A stretch of 16,453 bases of DNA from Acidobacteriota bacterium (GCA_013698055.1 JACCVS010000663.1:1-16453), one strand, 5' to 3'; shown: positions 6,788-14,384, counted from the first letter of the stretch. The notes: generated from the sequence alone by a model not told the origin. Numbers and translations are program-made.

Positions 6788-6865
6788 CTAAAACAAGAAG
6801 CGCCAGAAGAACAGAATGCTCAGGAGCAGGACGAGCGTGATGACGATAATCTTAACCAGACTCAC
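6788..6865 (-). CDS. Predicted 25-aa single-span membrane microprotein upstream of the VWFA gene
   Basis: GTG at 6863-6865 opens a frame of 25 residues beginning MSLVKIIVITLVLLLS and ending FFWRFLF, then TAG at 6788-6790. Nearly the whole peptide is one hydrophobic helix with K5 near the front and R22 near the end. AGGAAA stands a few bases before the GTG, a good Shine-Dalgarno, and a consensus sigma70 promoter lies about 68 bases upstream (6933-6962). The stop is 16 bases before the VWFA ATG, consistent with one transcript. I do not recognise the peptide. It could be a leader peptide, a membrane partner of the VWFA protein, or a chance frame in a leader region. Confidence 0.45.
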   Translation of the reverse strand: MSLVKIIVITLVLLLSILFFWRFLF

Positions 6866-6932
6866 AATCGTTTCCTCATGCGTCAGGGAACAATTATTAC
6901 GGTGAAACAGCAGGCAAGTGGAACAGGATCAC

Positions 6933-6962
6933 ATTTTAGTGTTGCCCGGTTGGCTCTGTCAA
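6933..6962 (-). promoter_or_regulatory. Sigma70 promoter for the microprotein-VWFA unit
   Basis: On the minus strand a perfect TTGACA (-35, at 6957-6962) is followed after 18 bp by TAAAAT (-10, at 6933-6938). Transcription would begin near 6926, giving a leader of about 60 nt to the GTG at 6865 and 155 nt to the VWFA ATG. The rest of the gap between the VWFA and receptor genes shows nothing except the hairpin at 7038-7111. Confidence 0.65.
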
Positions 6963-7037
6963 CGTGGAGCAGCTAACCCGCCAAGCACCTCTTTCAAACT
7001 CGATAAAGAATAACGTACAGCACGGTAATCAAGTTCC

Positions 7038-7111
7038 AAAAAAGACGATGGACGATAGGCCATAGACGATGGGAAGCGTGTTCTGATCGTCTATGGCCTA
7101 TCGTCCATCGT
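7038..7111 (-). terminator. Heptad-repeat hairpin 7 with U6 tract after the TonB-receptor gene
   Basis: A perfect 26-bp stem (7045-7070 with 7086-7111) with a 15-base loop. Left units are GACGATG, GACGATA, GGCCATA, GACGATG, again a 7-bp period but a fourth sequence family. It begins eight bases after the receptor TAG (7120-7122), and in the minus-strand transcript the 3' arm is followed by UC and six U (7038-7043), the layout of a strong intrinsic terminator. This is the best evidence in the window that the heptad hairpins can end transcripts. Confidence 0.85.
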
Positions 7112-7119
7112 TCTCTCTA

Positions 7120-9534
7120 CTATTTGAATCTGAGTGCGACGCGCCCGCTGAAGAGGCGGGGGAAGCCGACGTGTGTGCCGCTGAAGACTGATTCAAAGTT
7201 ATAGAGAAACAGCTCATCGGTCAGGTTCTGAATGTCGAACTGAAAGTTGAGGGACGTTCTCTCGCGTTGCAGGATGTCTGCGCCGATGGAGAGATTGAGA
7301 ATCGTGCGCGGGCGTGTGCGTCCACGCTGGAAGTCAATCTCGTTGTAGAGGCGCGGGTCAAAGCCTTCTGCGGTGAAGTCCGCGAGCGTTGTGCCCGGTT
7401 CGACATCCGTCGGATAGCCGGAATCGTAGCGCCCGCCGAAGATTGCGTAGACACCAGAACGACGATGCGTGTAGCTCAACTGGAATTGCGCAGAGTTGCG
7501 CTGGTCATGGTCATTGGCGAAAATCTGTCCGGGCGACTCCAGGCTCTCGACAGCCTCGCCGAGAAACAATCCACCGTTGATCGGAGTCACACCATAGGCG
7601 CGTGCATTGGCGTAAGAGAGGAAGCCGCGAAAGCCGCGCAGGTTTGTGGATTCGAGCCGAATTTCCTCGCCCGTCACGCGCCCGCTTGAAATCGTTATCG
7701 GGAAGATTATCCCTGTGTCGAAGAATTGATCCTTGTCACCGAAATTCGTGATCCGCTTTTGATAGACCGCGAGGTTAAGCCGGAAGAAGCGCGAAAGCTG
7801 TTGCAGCGCACCGACCTCAAAGACATTCTGCTTGTCGGGCAAAATGGGTCGCACGCCCGATTGGCCTTGCAAAACCGCGAGCGGCGAAAGAGCAGCGGCT
7901 TCGGAAGAGCTTGCGAGCAGGAGATTCTCCGCAGGCGGAAACTGGAAGAGGCGGTTATAGGAGGCGCGCAAAGTCGTTTGCGTGCGCGGGATGAAGTAAG
8001 CGACCGCTATACGCGGGCTGAATGCATCGTCCTGAATGACGAGCTTGTAGTTGTCATAGCGCAATCCGGCTGCGATGGTAAAGTTTCTAAAAGGGGTGAA
8101 TTGATCCTGAATGTATGCGCTCAAGCTGCGGCCAGTCCTCTGGCCATTGAAGACAAACGGATTGGCGGGAGTAAATGCGTTGACGGGATTCGCGACAACA
8201 TTACCCTGATCGTCTACGAGGTCATCAAAGGGCGCGGTCGTATAGAAACTGAAATTCTCTCGCACCGGGGTAAAGGTGAATTGCCCGCCGAACTTGATGT
8301 TGTGCGTCCCACGCGCCAGCGAAATGGCGGCGAGACCCCCGGTGTTCTGAAGCGAGCGATCCTGAGTGGCCACGACGGGAGTTGAGAGCGGATTACTGAG
8401 CAGCTTCGCCGTCGCGTAGCGATTGAAGAAAGAGAATTGGCCTATCGCGCTTGGCGAAAAGATACGCTCGTAGGTGATGAAAACCGAGCTATCACGCAAT
8501 CGCTGGCGTTGATCCTGCCCGGCCAGTTCCTGCTCGACACGATTGGGAATCTGGAAATTAGAGCCGCCGACGAGGAACGTGGCGCGAAGGGAATTGTTCT
8601 GATCGAATTGATAGTCGAATCGGAAGAAACCCTTGCCCGTGCGACCGAAGTTGTGGAAATTCTCAATTGTCGGCGGATCAAGGAATCGTTGCGATGTGGT
8701 TGCCGAGAGGTTCGTGAGAAAACCAAACTTCTTTGTGCGCGTGGAAAAGTCCGCACCAACTTCGCCTGTAGAAAAACTGCCGCCGGAGAAAGTCACGCCG
8801 CCCTGCGTCGGCGTTTCAAGGCCGGAGCGCGTGTTGACGTTGATGACGCCAGCCAGCTTGTCGCCAAACTCCGCCGGAATGCCGCCCGTCAACACTTCAA
8901 CAGTGCGGAGCGTGCGTGCGTCGAGGCTGGTCGAGAAGATCGCCGAAAGATTGTCTGTGATCGGCACGCCGTCAACGACATATTGAACTTGGGATTCCGA
9001 ACCGCGCGGGTGAAGTCGCCCGTTGTCGTCCGGGGCGAAGCCCGGCGCGGAGGCGACGATAGCCTCGATTCCGCGCGAGGGAGCTGCCCCCGCCGGACGT
9101 TCGAGAATCGTCTGGTTAATGTCAGTGTCAGAAGAGACCTTGTCATGCTCAGCGTGATCGGGGTCGGCTTCGACGGTGACGGTTTGCGCCGTTCCTTCAA
9201 CCGGGAGGTTGAAGTCAAGGTTGATCGGAATAGCGCTTTCGAGATCAACGTGCTGTTCGGTTGGCTGGAAGCCGGATGCTTCGGCGCGCACGTCGTAGTC
9301 GCTGAAAGGAACGTTGACGAGCCTGAAAGCGCCTTGCTCGTCCGTTTGAGTTGATTGCTTGTAGCCTGTGTTCTGCTGCGAGATTGTGACCGATGCGCCT
9401 GCGACGAGTGCGCCATTAGGGTCTTTGACTGTGCCCTGAACCGTGCCGATGCGCGTTTGAGCTGTGGCGGTGGAAAAAGTGAAGAAAGCTGCCGCGAAAA
9501 GAATCGCGGCTGTCGAAAATAGTTTTCTGAACAT
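7120..9534 (-). CDS. TonB-dependent receptor with N-terminal carboxypeptidase-regulatory-like domain
   Basis: 804 aa outer-membrane protein. A signal peptide covers about 1-25 (cleavage near TATA-QT). Residues 28-115 form a CarboxypepD_reg-like beta domain (GTVQGTVKDPNGALVAGASV...). The plug follows at about 135-240 (PRGSESQVQYVVDGVPITDN, VEVLTGGIPAEFGDKLAGVINV), and the rest is a beta-barrel ending in GRVALRFK. Such receptors import large ligands such as metal chelates or glycans using TonB energy; the substrate cannot be read from sequence. It is shorter than the roughly 1000-1200 aa Oar-like paralogues common in Acidobacteria. AGAGAGGT (9539-9546) precedes the ATG. The small DUF2946-like gene upstream on the same strand, 117 bases away, suggests metal uptake. 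Hairpin 7 ends the unit. Confidence 0.93.
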   Translation of the reverse strand: MFRKLFSTAAILFAAAFFTFSTATAQTRIGTVQGTVKDPNGALVAGASVTISQQNTGYKQSTQTDEQGAFRLVNVPFSDYDVRAEASGFQPTEQHVDLESAIPINLDFNLPVEGTAQTVTVEADPDHAEHDKVSSDTDINQTILERPAGAAPSRGIEAIVASAPGFAPDDNGRLHPRGSESQVQYVVDGVPITDNLSAIFSTSLDARTLRTVEVLTGGIPAEFGDKLAGVINVNTRSGLETPTQGGVTFSGGSFSTGEVGADFSTRTKKFGFLTNLSATTSQRFLDPPTIENFHNFGRTGKGFFRFDYQFDQNNSLRATFLVGGSNFQIPNRVEQELAGQDQRQRLRDSSVFITYERIFSPSAIGQFSFFNRYATAKLLSNPLSTPVVATQDRSLQNTGGLAAISLARGTHNIKFGGQFTFTPVRENFSFYTTAPFDDLVDDQGNVVANPVNAFTPANPFVFNGQRTGRSLSAYIQDQFTPFRNFTIAAGLRYDNYKLVIQDDAFSPRIAVAYFIPRTQTTLRASYNRLFQFPPAENLLLASSSEAAALSPLAVLQGQSGVRPILPDKQNVFEVGALQQLSRFFRLNLAVYQKRITNFGDKDQFFDTGIIFPITISSGRVTGEEIRLESTNLRGFRGFLSYANARAYGVTPINGGLFLGEAVESLESPGQIFANDHDQRNSAQFQLSYTHRRSGVYAIFGGRYDSGYPTDVEPGTTLADFTAEGFDPRLYNEIDFQRGRTRPRTILNLSIGADILQRERTSLNFQFDIQNLTDELFLYNFESVFSGTHVGFPRLFSGRVALRFK

Positions 9535-9651
9535 AATTACCTCTCTGAAGCCATGTGAAACTGAAATGCAACCTGCTCCAACTACACCCCTCAGCGTTTG
9601 AAATCACACTGAACGGGAAACAATTGGAAGAAGGCTTTGGATGAAAACGGC

Positions 9652-10044
9652 TTAGATCAGAGAGGGAAGCGGTGGCGCGCGTCCGCGTCGGGGCGTGGTG
9701 TATCTGGTGGAACAGGGAAGCGCCGCCGCGAGTGCGCGCGTCGCCTGATTTTGCGGCGCGACGATTTGCGGTAAGGCATTAAGGAGACTAACCGAAAGCT
9801 GCTGGCGAAGCTGGCAGATGACGCACTCGCCGGTGGCGCGCGAGTTGTTAATAGTCGAGCTGGCATCGCTCGGCGAATAGGCTGCCTGAGCAGAGCTGTT
9901 TGATGGTGCGAGCGAGAGATTGCCGTGCTTATGGACTGCTTCGGCTGTAGATGAATAAGTGACGAAAGCGAGCAACACGAAGGCCAGCAGACGTGCTATA
10001 GGCCTGTTTTGACGATGAGTTGCTGATGTGATGTTGCCGGTCAC
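9652..10044 (-). CDS. Small exported His/Cys protein, DUF2946-like
   Basis: 130 aa from a GTG start at 10044, with no strong Shine-Dalgarno but a consensus promoter about 40 bases upstream. Residues 18-36 form a signal peptide or membrane anchor (RLLAFVLLAFVTYSSTAEA). Next come HKH (38-40), a Ser/Ala-rich spacer, C74-V-I-C77 (GECVICQLRQQL) and a C-terminal RGRAPP. A CxxC followed by LPQI and a final RAPP resembles DUF2946-type periplasmic proteins, which are often encoded beside metal-related TonB receptors. A metal-binding role is an inference from the H and C residues and the receptor next door. First gene of the receptor unit; divergent from the M61 protease. Confidence 0.65.
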   Translation of the reverse strand: MTGNITSATHRQNRPIARLLAFVLLAFVTYSSTAEAVHKHGNLSLAPSNSSAQAAYSPSDASSTINNSRATGECVICQLRQQLSVSLLNALPQIVAPQNQATRALAAALPCSTRYTTPRRGRAPPLPSLI

Positions 10045-10082
10045 TTGATAAAGCAGTATGCTACAGTTTGTCTCAATTGGGA

Positions 10083-10112
10083 AATATAAACGTCCGCGTG
10101 TGCGAGTGTCAA
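10083..10112 (-). promoter_or_regulatory. Sigma70 promoter for the DUF2946-like/receptor unit
   Basis: On the minus strand a perfect TTGACA (10107-10112) is separated by 18 bp from TATATT (10083-10088). The start site would be near 10076, about 30 nt before the GTG at 10044. The spacing is the same as in the promoter at 6933-6962. I see no operator-like palindrome across it. Confidence 0.68.
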
Positions 10113-10237
10113 CTTGGCTTTCAATCCGTTAATGCGCCGCTCCTTTGCTCTCCCGGTGTAGAATCAGCATGACCCTTCGCAAGTTTCTGTTCAATTATCA
10201 ATCAAGCAATCCACGCCAAAAATTTCGACAAGTCGAG

Positions 10238-11731
10238 ATGTGGCGTCATAGTCTGCTCTTTGCGGCGATGCTCATGATATTGAGCGCAGGCGCAGTACAG
10301 GCGGAATCTTTGAAAGCGCGGATTACTGTTCTTTCGGTCGCTCCGGCGCGTGTGAGAGTTGAGGGCGAACGCTCCGTTGCGACGCGCGTCTGGTCATTTC
10401 GGAACGTGTATGCGGGCGTTATGAATCTCGGCGAGCGGATCGAAAAACTGACGCTCGCCGACAGCAACGGTCTTGATGTCCCAGTCAGGAGACTTGCGCC
10501 TGGAGAGTATCAAGCGGCGAGTGCGGCCACGCGGTTCGTTTACGAAATGAAACTGGACGCGCCCTTGTGGGAAACAGAAGCGGCGCACGTCTCATGGCTG
10601 ACGAACGAGCGGGGGTTCTTGATGTTAGGCGACTTGCTGCCGCTTGCAGTAAATGAAAAAGAGATAGCGAAGATGAGCGCGACTCTGCATTTCGTCTTAC
10701 CTGAAAAGTGGACAATCGCGGCGAGCACGAAAGCCGGGAGCGATGGGCAGTTTGAGATTGCCGACATGGAGACGGCCATTTTCTTTGTCGGACAAAATTT
10801 GCGTGAGAAGCGACAGCGCGTCGGCTCAATGGAATTTGCTTTCGTGACAGCGGGCGAATGGGCATTCTCGGATAACGAGGCGTCGGATTTAGCCGTTAGT
10901 CTCTTGAAAGATCACACGAGCACGTTTGGCAACATCTCGAAGAACCGGGCGATGCTCATCCTCGCTCCGTTTCCGCGTCCCACGGGCGCAGATCGTTGGA
11001 GCGCGGAGACGCGCGGCGAAACGGTCACGCTGTTAATAGGGAAATCACCTTCAAAGACGGCTGCGCTGGCGCAACTGAGCTTTCCTCTGGCGCACGAGTT
11101 ATTTCATCTCTGGGTTCCGAACGGGCTTGCGCTCGACGGCAATTACGATTGGTTTTACGAAGGCTTCACTCTCTATCAGGCTTTGCGCTCTGCTGTCCGC
11201 CTGAACCTTTTGACGTTTCAGGATTATCTGAACGCAGTGGGCCGGGCATTTGACGCTTACAAATCCGCACAGGGGCGCGACGAGCTATCCCTGATTGAAG
11301 CCAGCGAGCGGCGTTGGACGGTTGCGCCAACACTCATTTATAACAAAGGAATGCTGGCCGCGTTTCTCTATGACATGCATCTCAGACTGAAAACTAAAGG
11401 CAAGCGTTCACTGGACGACGTGTATCGTGAGTTATTCCGTCTCAGTAATACTTTTCAAGCGAGAAGAGATGGCAACCTCGCGGCGCTCGCTGCCCTGAAC
11501 AATGCGGGAGAGATGCATGAAGTGACTAGACGCTACATTGAGAACGCGAGCGCGATTGATCTTTCTTCGGCAATCGCTCCCTTCGGTTTGCGTGTTGAAA
11601 CGGGAGGCGTGCGAACGCGAATCGCGGTGGGAGAAAATTTGAGCGGCGCGCAACGCGATTTGTTACGCAAATTCGGTTACAATGAAAAACTTGATGGAAC
11701 AAGCATTCGACGTAAGCCCGTGCGCAAATAA
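10238..11731 (+). CDS. Secreted M61-like (gluzincin) metalloprotease
   Basis: 497 aa from ATG 10238. This start gives a classic signal peptide (MWRHSLLFAAMLMILSAGAVQA, cut after A22). Frames from TTG 10145 or ATG 10169 are also open, but a TAGAAT -10-like box at 10159-10164 would place the transcript start near 10171, after both. An N-terminal beta region precedes the catalytic domain: HELFH at 286-290 and E308 in WFYEGFTLY as the third zinc ligand, then YNKGMLAAFLYDMHLR as in M61 glycyl-aminopeptidase relatives. The C-terminal region may be a PDZ-like remnant. Acts in the periplasm or outside; substrate unknown. The SH3b lipoprotein starts 23 bases downstream, so they are probably cotranscribed. 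Confidence 0.85.
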   Translation: MWRHSLLFAAMLMILSAGAVQAESLKARITVLSVAPARVRVEGERSVATRVWSFRNVYAGVMNLGERIEKLTLADSNGLDVPVRRLAPGEYQAASAATRFVYEMKLDAPLWETEAAHVSWLTNERGFLMLGDLLPLAVNEKEIAKMSATLHFVLPEKWTIAASTKAGSDGQFEIADMETAIFFVGQNLREKRQRVGSMEFAFVTAGEWAFSDNEASDLAVSLLKDHTSTFGNISKNRAMLILAPFPRPTGADRWSAETRGETVTLLIGKSPSKTAALAQLSFPLAHELFHLWVPNGLALDGNYDWFYEGFTLYQALRSAVRLNLLTFQDYLNAVGRAFDAYKSAQGRDELSLIEASERRWTVAPTLIYNKGMLAAFLYDMHLRLKTKGKRSLDDVYRELFRLSNTFQARRDGNLAALAALNNAGEMHEVTRRYIENASAIDLSSAIAPFGLRVETGGVRTRIAVGENLSGAQRDLLRKFGYNEKLDGTSIRRKPVRK

Positions 11732-11754
11732 TTTCCGAAGCGAGACGAATTAAC

Positions 11755-12894
11755 GTGGATTTCGAGCGAAAGACAAACTACCTGAAGATTCTTTTCATTT
11801 GCGCCATCGCAGGCATATTAGCCGGGTGCAGCACGCTTGCCGGAAAGATTAATAACACCGGCGTCGTGATTGCGAGGCGCGCCCAGGTTCGCAGCTCGAC
11901 GGCTGTTGTCGCCGCCGATCTCGTCGAAGTCAATCGCGGCGATGTGCTCGACATCATGGATTCCGAGACAGTGGAAAACGAGAAATGGCTGTTCGTCCGC
12001 GCGCACGATATCGAGAATACTGAAGGCTGGGTTGAAGCGCGCAACGTGATGCCGCAGGAGGTGCTTGATAAAGCGAGGAAACTTGCCGAGGAAGATAAAG
12101 ACATTCCGCCGCAGGCGACCGGACAGCTTCGCGCGGGCAGCAACCTGCGTCTTTCTCCAGAATACAGCAACAGCGAAAACATCTTGATGAAACTCGAAAG
12201 CGGTTCGAGCTTTGAAATCGTTGGCTGGAAACGTGTGCCGAAGCCAAAAGGGGCCGAGACAAAAGAGAGCGACGACGCTCCGAAGGCCGGAAGCGTACAG
12301 CAGAACAGCGGGCGCAGAGCAAAGGATGCGGATGCCGAGAAAGAGCCGGAGGAGGCATACGAGCTCTGGTACAAGGTCAGGCTCGCGCCGTCAGTTTCTC
12401 CAGTGCCAGCCGGATGGGTTTACGGCAAACAGGTTGAATTGTCCGTGCCGAGCGACATCATCTTTTATCGCACCGGGCGCGAGTTCGTCGCCTGGCGCAG
12501 GCTCGACGACGATCCGAGCGCGAGTGATAACGCGCCAAAGGATAAGGACGCAGCGAAAGAAGAGAAACCGGGAAGCTGGGTGATTCTCGAAAAGGGAAGT
12601 TCCAGCGGGGGGCGCGGTCCCGACGAGCCGGACTTCGACCGGATTTATGTGCTCGGTTATGACAAGTACAGGCAGGAGCATTACACGGCTTATCGCAGCC
12701 CTGACGTTAAAGGATTTTTCCCCTTGCGCGTCGAGGGGCAGGGCGACAATAAAACTTTTTCCGTGAAGGTTCTTGGTGACGATGGACAAAATAAAGAAGC
12801 GAAGTATTCACTGTATAAAGACGACCGTGGAATTTTGAAAGTCTCTTCGCAGGGTGAAGCGACAAAAGACAGGAAAAAAGATAAAAAGCCATAA
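11755..12894 (+). CDS. Lipoprotein with two SH3b-like domains
   Basis: 379 aa from a GTG start with only a weak GCGAG ribosome site; this start gives a proper lipoprotein signal with lipobox ILAGC (acylated C25). The first SH3b-like repeat spans about 34-100 (GVVIARRAQVRSS...EGWVEARNVM). The second starts at about 121 (GQLRAGSNLRLSPE) and ends near GWVYGKQVEL, interrupted by a charged low-complexity insert (KPKGAETKESDDAPK...). The C-terminal third carries further charged linkers and ends in KDRKKDKKP. Bacterial SH3 domains usually bind cell wall or protein ligands, so an envelope-anchoring role is likely but not shown. Lies between the M61 protease and a small acidic protein on the same strand. 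Confidence 0.8.
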   Translation: MDFERKTNYLKILFICAIAGILAGCSTLAGKINNTGVVIARRAQVRSSTAVVAADLVEVNRGDVLDIMDSETVENEKWLFVRAHDIENTEGWVEARNVMPQEVLDKARKLAEEDKDIPPQATGQLRAGSNLRLSPEYSNSENILMKLESGSSFEIVGWKRVPKPKGAETKESDDAPKAGSVQQNSGRRAKDADAEKEPEEAYELWYKVRLAPSVSPVPAGWVYGKQVELSVPSDIIFYRTGREFVAWRRLDDDPSASDNAPKDKDAAKEEKPGSWVILEKGSSSGGRGPDEPDFDRIYVLGYDKYRQEHYTAYRSPDVKGFFPLRVEGQGDNKTFSVKVLGDDGQNKEAKYSLYKDDRGILKVSSQGEATKDRKKDKKP

Positions 12895-12938
12895 AAGTTG
12901 GTTACTACAAAACGAATAGGAAAACAGGATGGGGAAAT

Positions 12939-13277
12939 ATGAATAATCAGGATGATTTCTTTGACGACATCATCAGCGATGAGGCTGAGATTGATGAGTT
13001 TGAGAACGAAGAATATCAGGACGATGAAGAAGATGATGACGAAGACGCCGAAGTGCGAACCGTGCTGCTGGCGAAGAATGAGATGCTGGCGTTGCTCGGG
13101 ATGAAGAAATTTGCTGACGCCGCGATCATCGTTCGCGTTGATCCGCGCCAGAACGTTCCTTCGGCACAGCGTTACGATGACGCCGAATCGGCTACTAAAT
13201 GGTTCAACCGCAGCCTGGCAACGAGTAAAAAAAATGGCTGGGAAGTAATTTTTGACGGCCAGCCTTTGTACGGTTAA
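12939..13277 (+). CDS. Small protein with an extremely acidic N-terminus, function unknown
   Basis: 112 aa with a good ribosome site (AGGATGGGGAA before the ATG). Of the first 38 residues, 22 are Asp or Glu and none is Lys or Arg. The rest is a compact ordinary segment: VRTVLLAKNEMLALLGM, FADAAIIVRVDPRQN, ATKWFNRSLATSKKNGWEVIFDGQPLYG. I do not recognise a family. There is no signal peptide or membrane segment, so it should be cytoplasmic. The acidic tail could mimic nucleic acid, chelate metal or keep a partner soluble. It is 44 bases after the lipoprotein gene and 56 before a small membrane protein, so it is probably in the same operon. Confidence 0.75.
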   Translation: MNNQDDFFDDIISDEAEIDEFENEEYQDDEEDDDEDAEVRTVLLAKNEMLALLGMKKFADAAIIVRVDPRQNVPSAQRYDDAESATKWFNRSLATSKKNGWEVIFDGQPLYG

Positions 13278-13333
13278 ATCAAGGGTGGGATTGTAGAGAA
13301 TCTCTCTCTCTGCACATCAAGGGGATGACTTTA

Positions 13334-13630
13334 GTGAACCATCAGAATATGAGAAACGGAACGAAACGTCTGTTGAGCAGCATTGCGGTGGCCGCAGGAA
13401 CGCTGGGCACCGCGCTCCTGATTGGGAAAAAAGTGAAGAGCAAAGTTGCGGTTAAAGGTGATCGCTGGGCGCGACCCGGAATGCTCGTGACGTTTCGCGC
13501 TGAGCTGATGCCGGGGCGTGACAAATCGGAGAGAACCTATCCCATCAAGGCTCTCTTGCCGAGCGACCGTGTTTTGCTTGATGGAGTTTCGGGTGAGCAC
13601 GCGAGAAACGAATTCGAGCGGGCGCGTTGA
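13334..13630 (+). CDS. Small membrane-anchored protein, function unknown
   Basis: 98 aa from GTG 13334. An in-frame ATG at 13325 directly abuts AAGGGG (13319-13324) with no spacing, whereas the GTG stands nine bases after it, so the ribosome site favours the GTG. One hydrophobic segment (LLSSIAVAAGTLGTALLIG, about 13-31) is followed by basic KKVKSK and a soluble part with a beta-like pattern (GMLVTFRAELMPGR, YPIKALLPSDRVLLDGVSG). No family recognised. The basic flank after the helix suggests the C-terminus stays in the cytoplasm. Last gene before a GC-rich terminator, so it probably ends the operon that starts with the M61 protease. Confidence 0.68.
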   Translation: MNHQNMRNGTKRLLSSIAVAAGTLGTALLIGKKVKSKVAVKGDRWARPGMLVTFRAELMPGRDKSERTYPIKALLPSDRVLLDGVSGEHARNEFERAR

Positions 13631-13672
13631 TTAGAAAATAACTTTTCACGAAAACAGCATCCTACGCAAAAG

Positions 13673-13706
13673 ATAAAAGCCCCGTTCAAACGAGCGGGGC
13701 TTTTAT
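13673..13706. terminator. Intrinsic terminator, GC-rich, bidirectional
   Basis: A perfect 12-bp stem, ATAAAAGCCCCG (13673-13684) with CGGGGCTTTTAT (13695-13706), and a 10-base loop, followed by TTTTC on the plus strand. A-runs on the left side would give a U-tract for the other strand too. It separates the M61/lipoprotein group from the sigma-factor operon. Its sequence is unlike the heptad hairpins of the left half. Confidence 0.92.
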
Positions 13707-13775
13707 TTTCCATAAATTCAAAATTGATTCGAACAGTCTAATCAAGAAGAGGCTCTTACTAAGTGAGAGGCGAAG

Positions 13776-14366
13776 ATGACGGCTCTGAAGCAGGAAACCT
13801 GGCGGGTGTTGCGCGCTCAATCCGGCGACCAAGAGGCGCTTGATGAGTTGTTGGAAGCCGTTCAAGAACCCCTTTACCGCTATATCTTCCGGTTGGTGGG
13901 CGAGCGCACGCTGGCAGAAGATATTTTGCAGGAAGTTTTCATACGCATTTACCGCAAGCTGCGCTGGTTGAGAGAGCCGGAGCTATTTCGCCCGTGGGCG
14001 TATCGAATTGCTTCCAGAGAAGCGTTCAAACATCTGAAGCGGGAAAGGCGATGGAGAGAGGAAGTCAGGGATGAAGCTACTCTGGAGGCGATACCGGCAC
14101 AATCAACCGAAAAGAGTTATGCGCCCGAATTGATCGAGCATCTCCCTTCGCTGATCGAGCGCGTCTCACCGGCCAGCCGCGCAGTTCTGATTCTGCACTA
14201 CCTGCATGAGATGCCGCTCGCAGAGGTTGCAGCGGTGCTTGGGATAGCGCTGGGAACTGCCAAATCCCGGCTGGCATACGGACTTCAAAGTTTGCGTAGC
14301 GTGATTCGCGAACAGGAGGATGGCTCAGGAAGCGCGAAGGATGAGCGGCAAAAAATTCGTTCTTAA
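13776..14366 (+). CDS. ECF-type RNA polymerase sigma factor
   Basis: 196 aa, with GAGAGG just before the ATG. Sigma region 2 lies at about 30-92 (LYRYIFRLVGERTLAEDILQEVFIRIYRKL, then FRPWAYRIASREAFKHLKRERR). Region 4 lies at about 122-178, with the helix-turn-helix MPLAEVAAVLGIALGTAKSRLAYGLQSLR. Regions 1 and 3 are absent, as in ECF sigmas. A charged linker and a basic/polar tail extend both ends. It should direct core polymerase to a stress or envelope regulon, probably including its own operon, but I see no sure promoter in 13707-13775 (a GAAC near 13733 is only suggestive). Two small membrane proteins follow at 18 and 65 bases; no classical zinc-binding anti-sigma is present. Confidence 0.94.
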   Translation: MTALKQETWRVLRAQSGDQEALDELLEAVQEPLYRYIFRLVGERTLAEDILQEVFIRIYRKLRWLREPELFRPWAYRIASREAFKHLKRERRWREEVRDEATLEAIPAQSTEKSYAPELIEHLPSLIERVSPASRAVLILHYLHEMPLAEVAAVLGIALGTAKSRLAYGLQSLRSVIREQEDGSGSAKDERQKIRS

Positions 14367-14384
14367 TTGACAAGAGGTGAAGAC

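Noticed and set aside
84..7111. CRISPR array or VNTR reading of the repeats
   Set aside because: Units are 7 bp, directly adjacent, in inverted pairs and spread between genes; there are no constant repeats with unique spacers and no cas genes.
8437..9354. 305-aa plus-strand open frame opposite the TonB receptor
   Set aside because: It lies wholly antisense to a well-supported receptor, has no recognisable domain or ribosome site, and is a shadow of its codon use.
9535..9651. Cobalamin or other riboswitch in the leader of the TonB receptor
   Set aside because: Only 117 bases separate it from the gene upstream and I find no conserved riboswitch core; a plain ribosome site is present.
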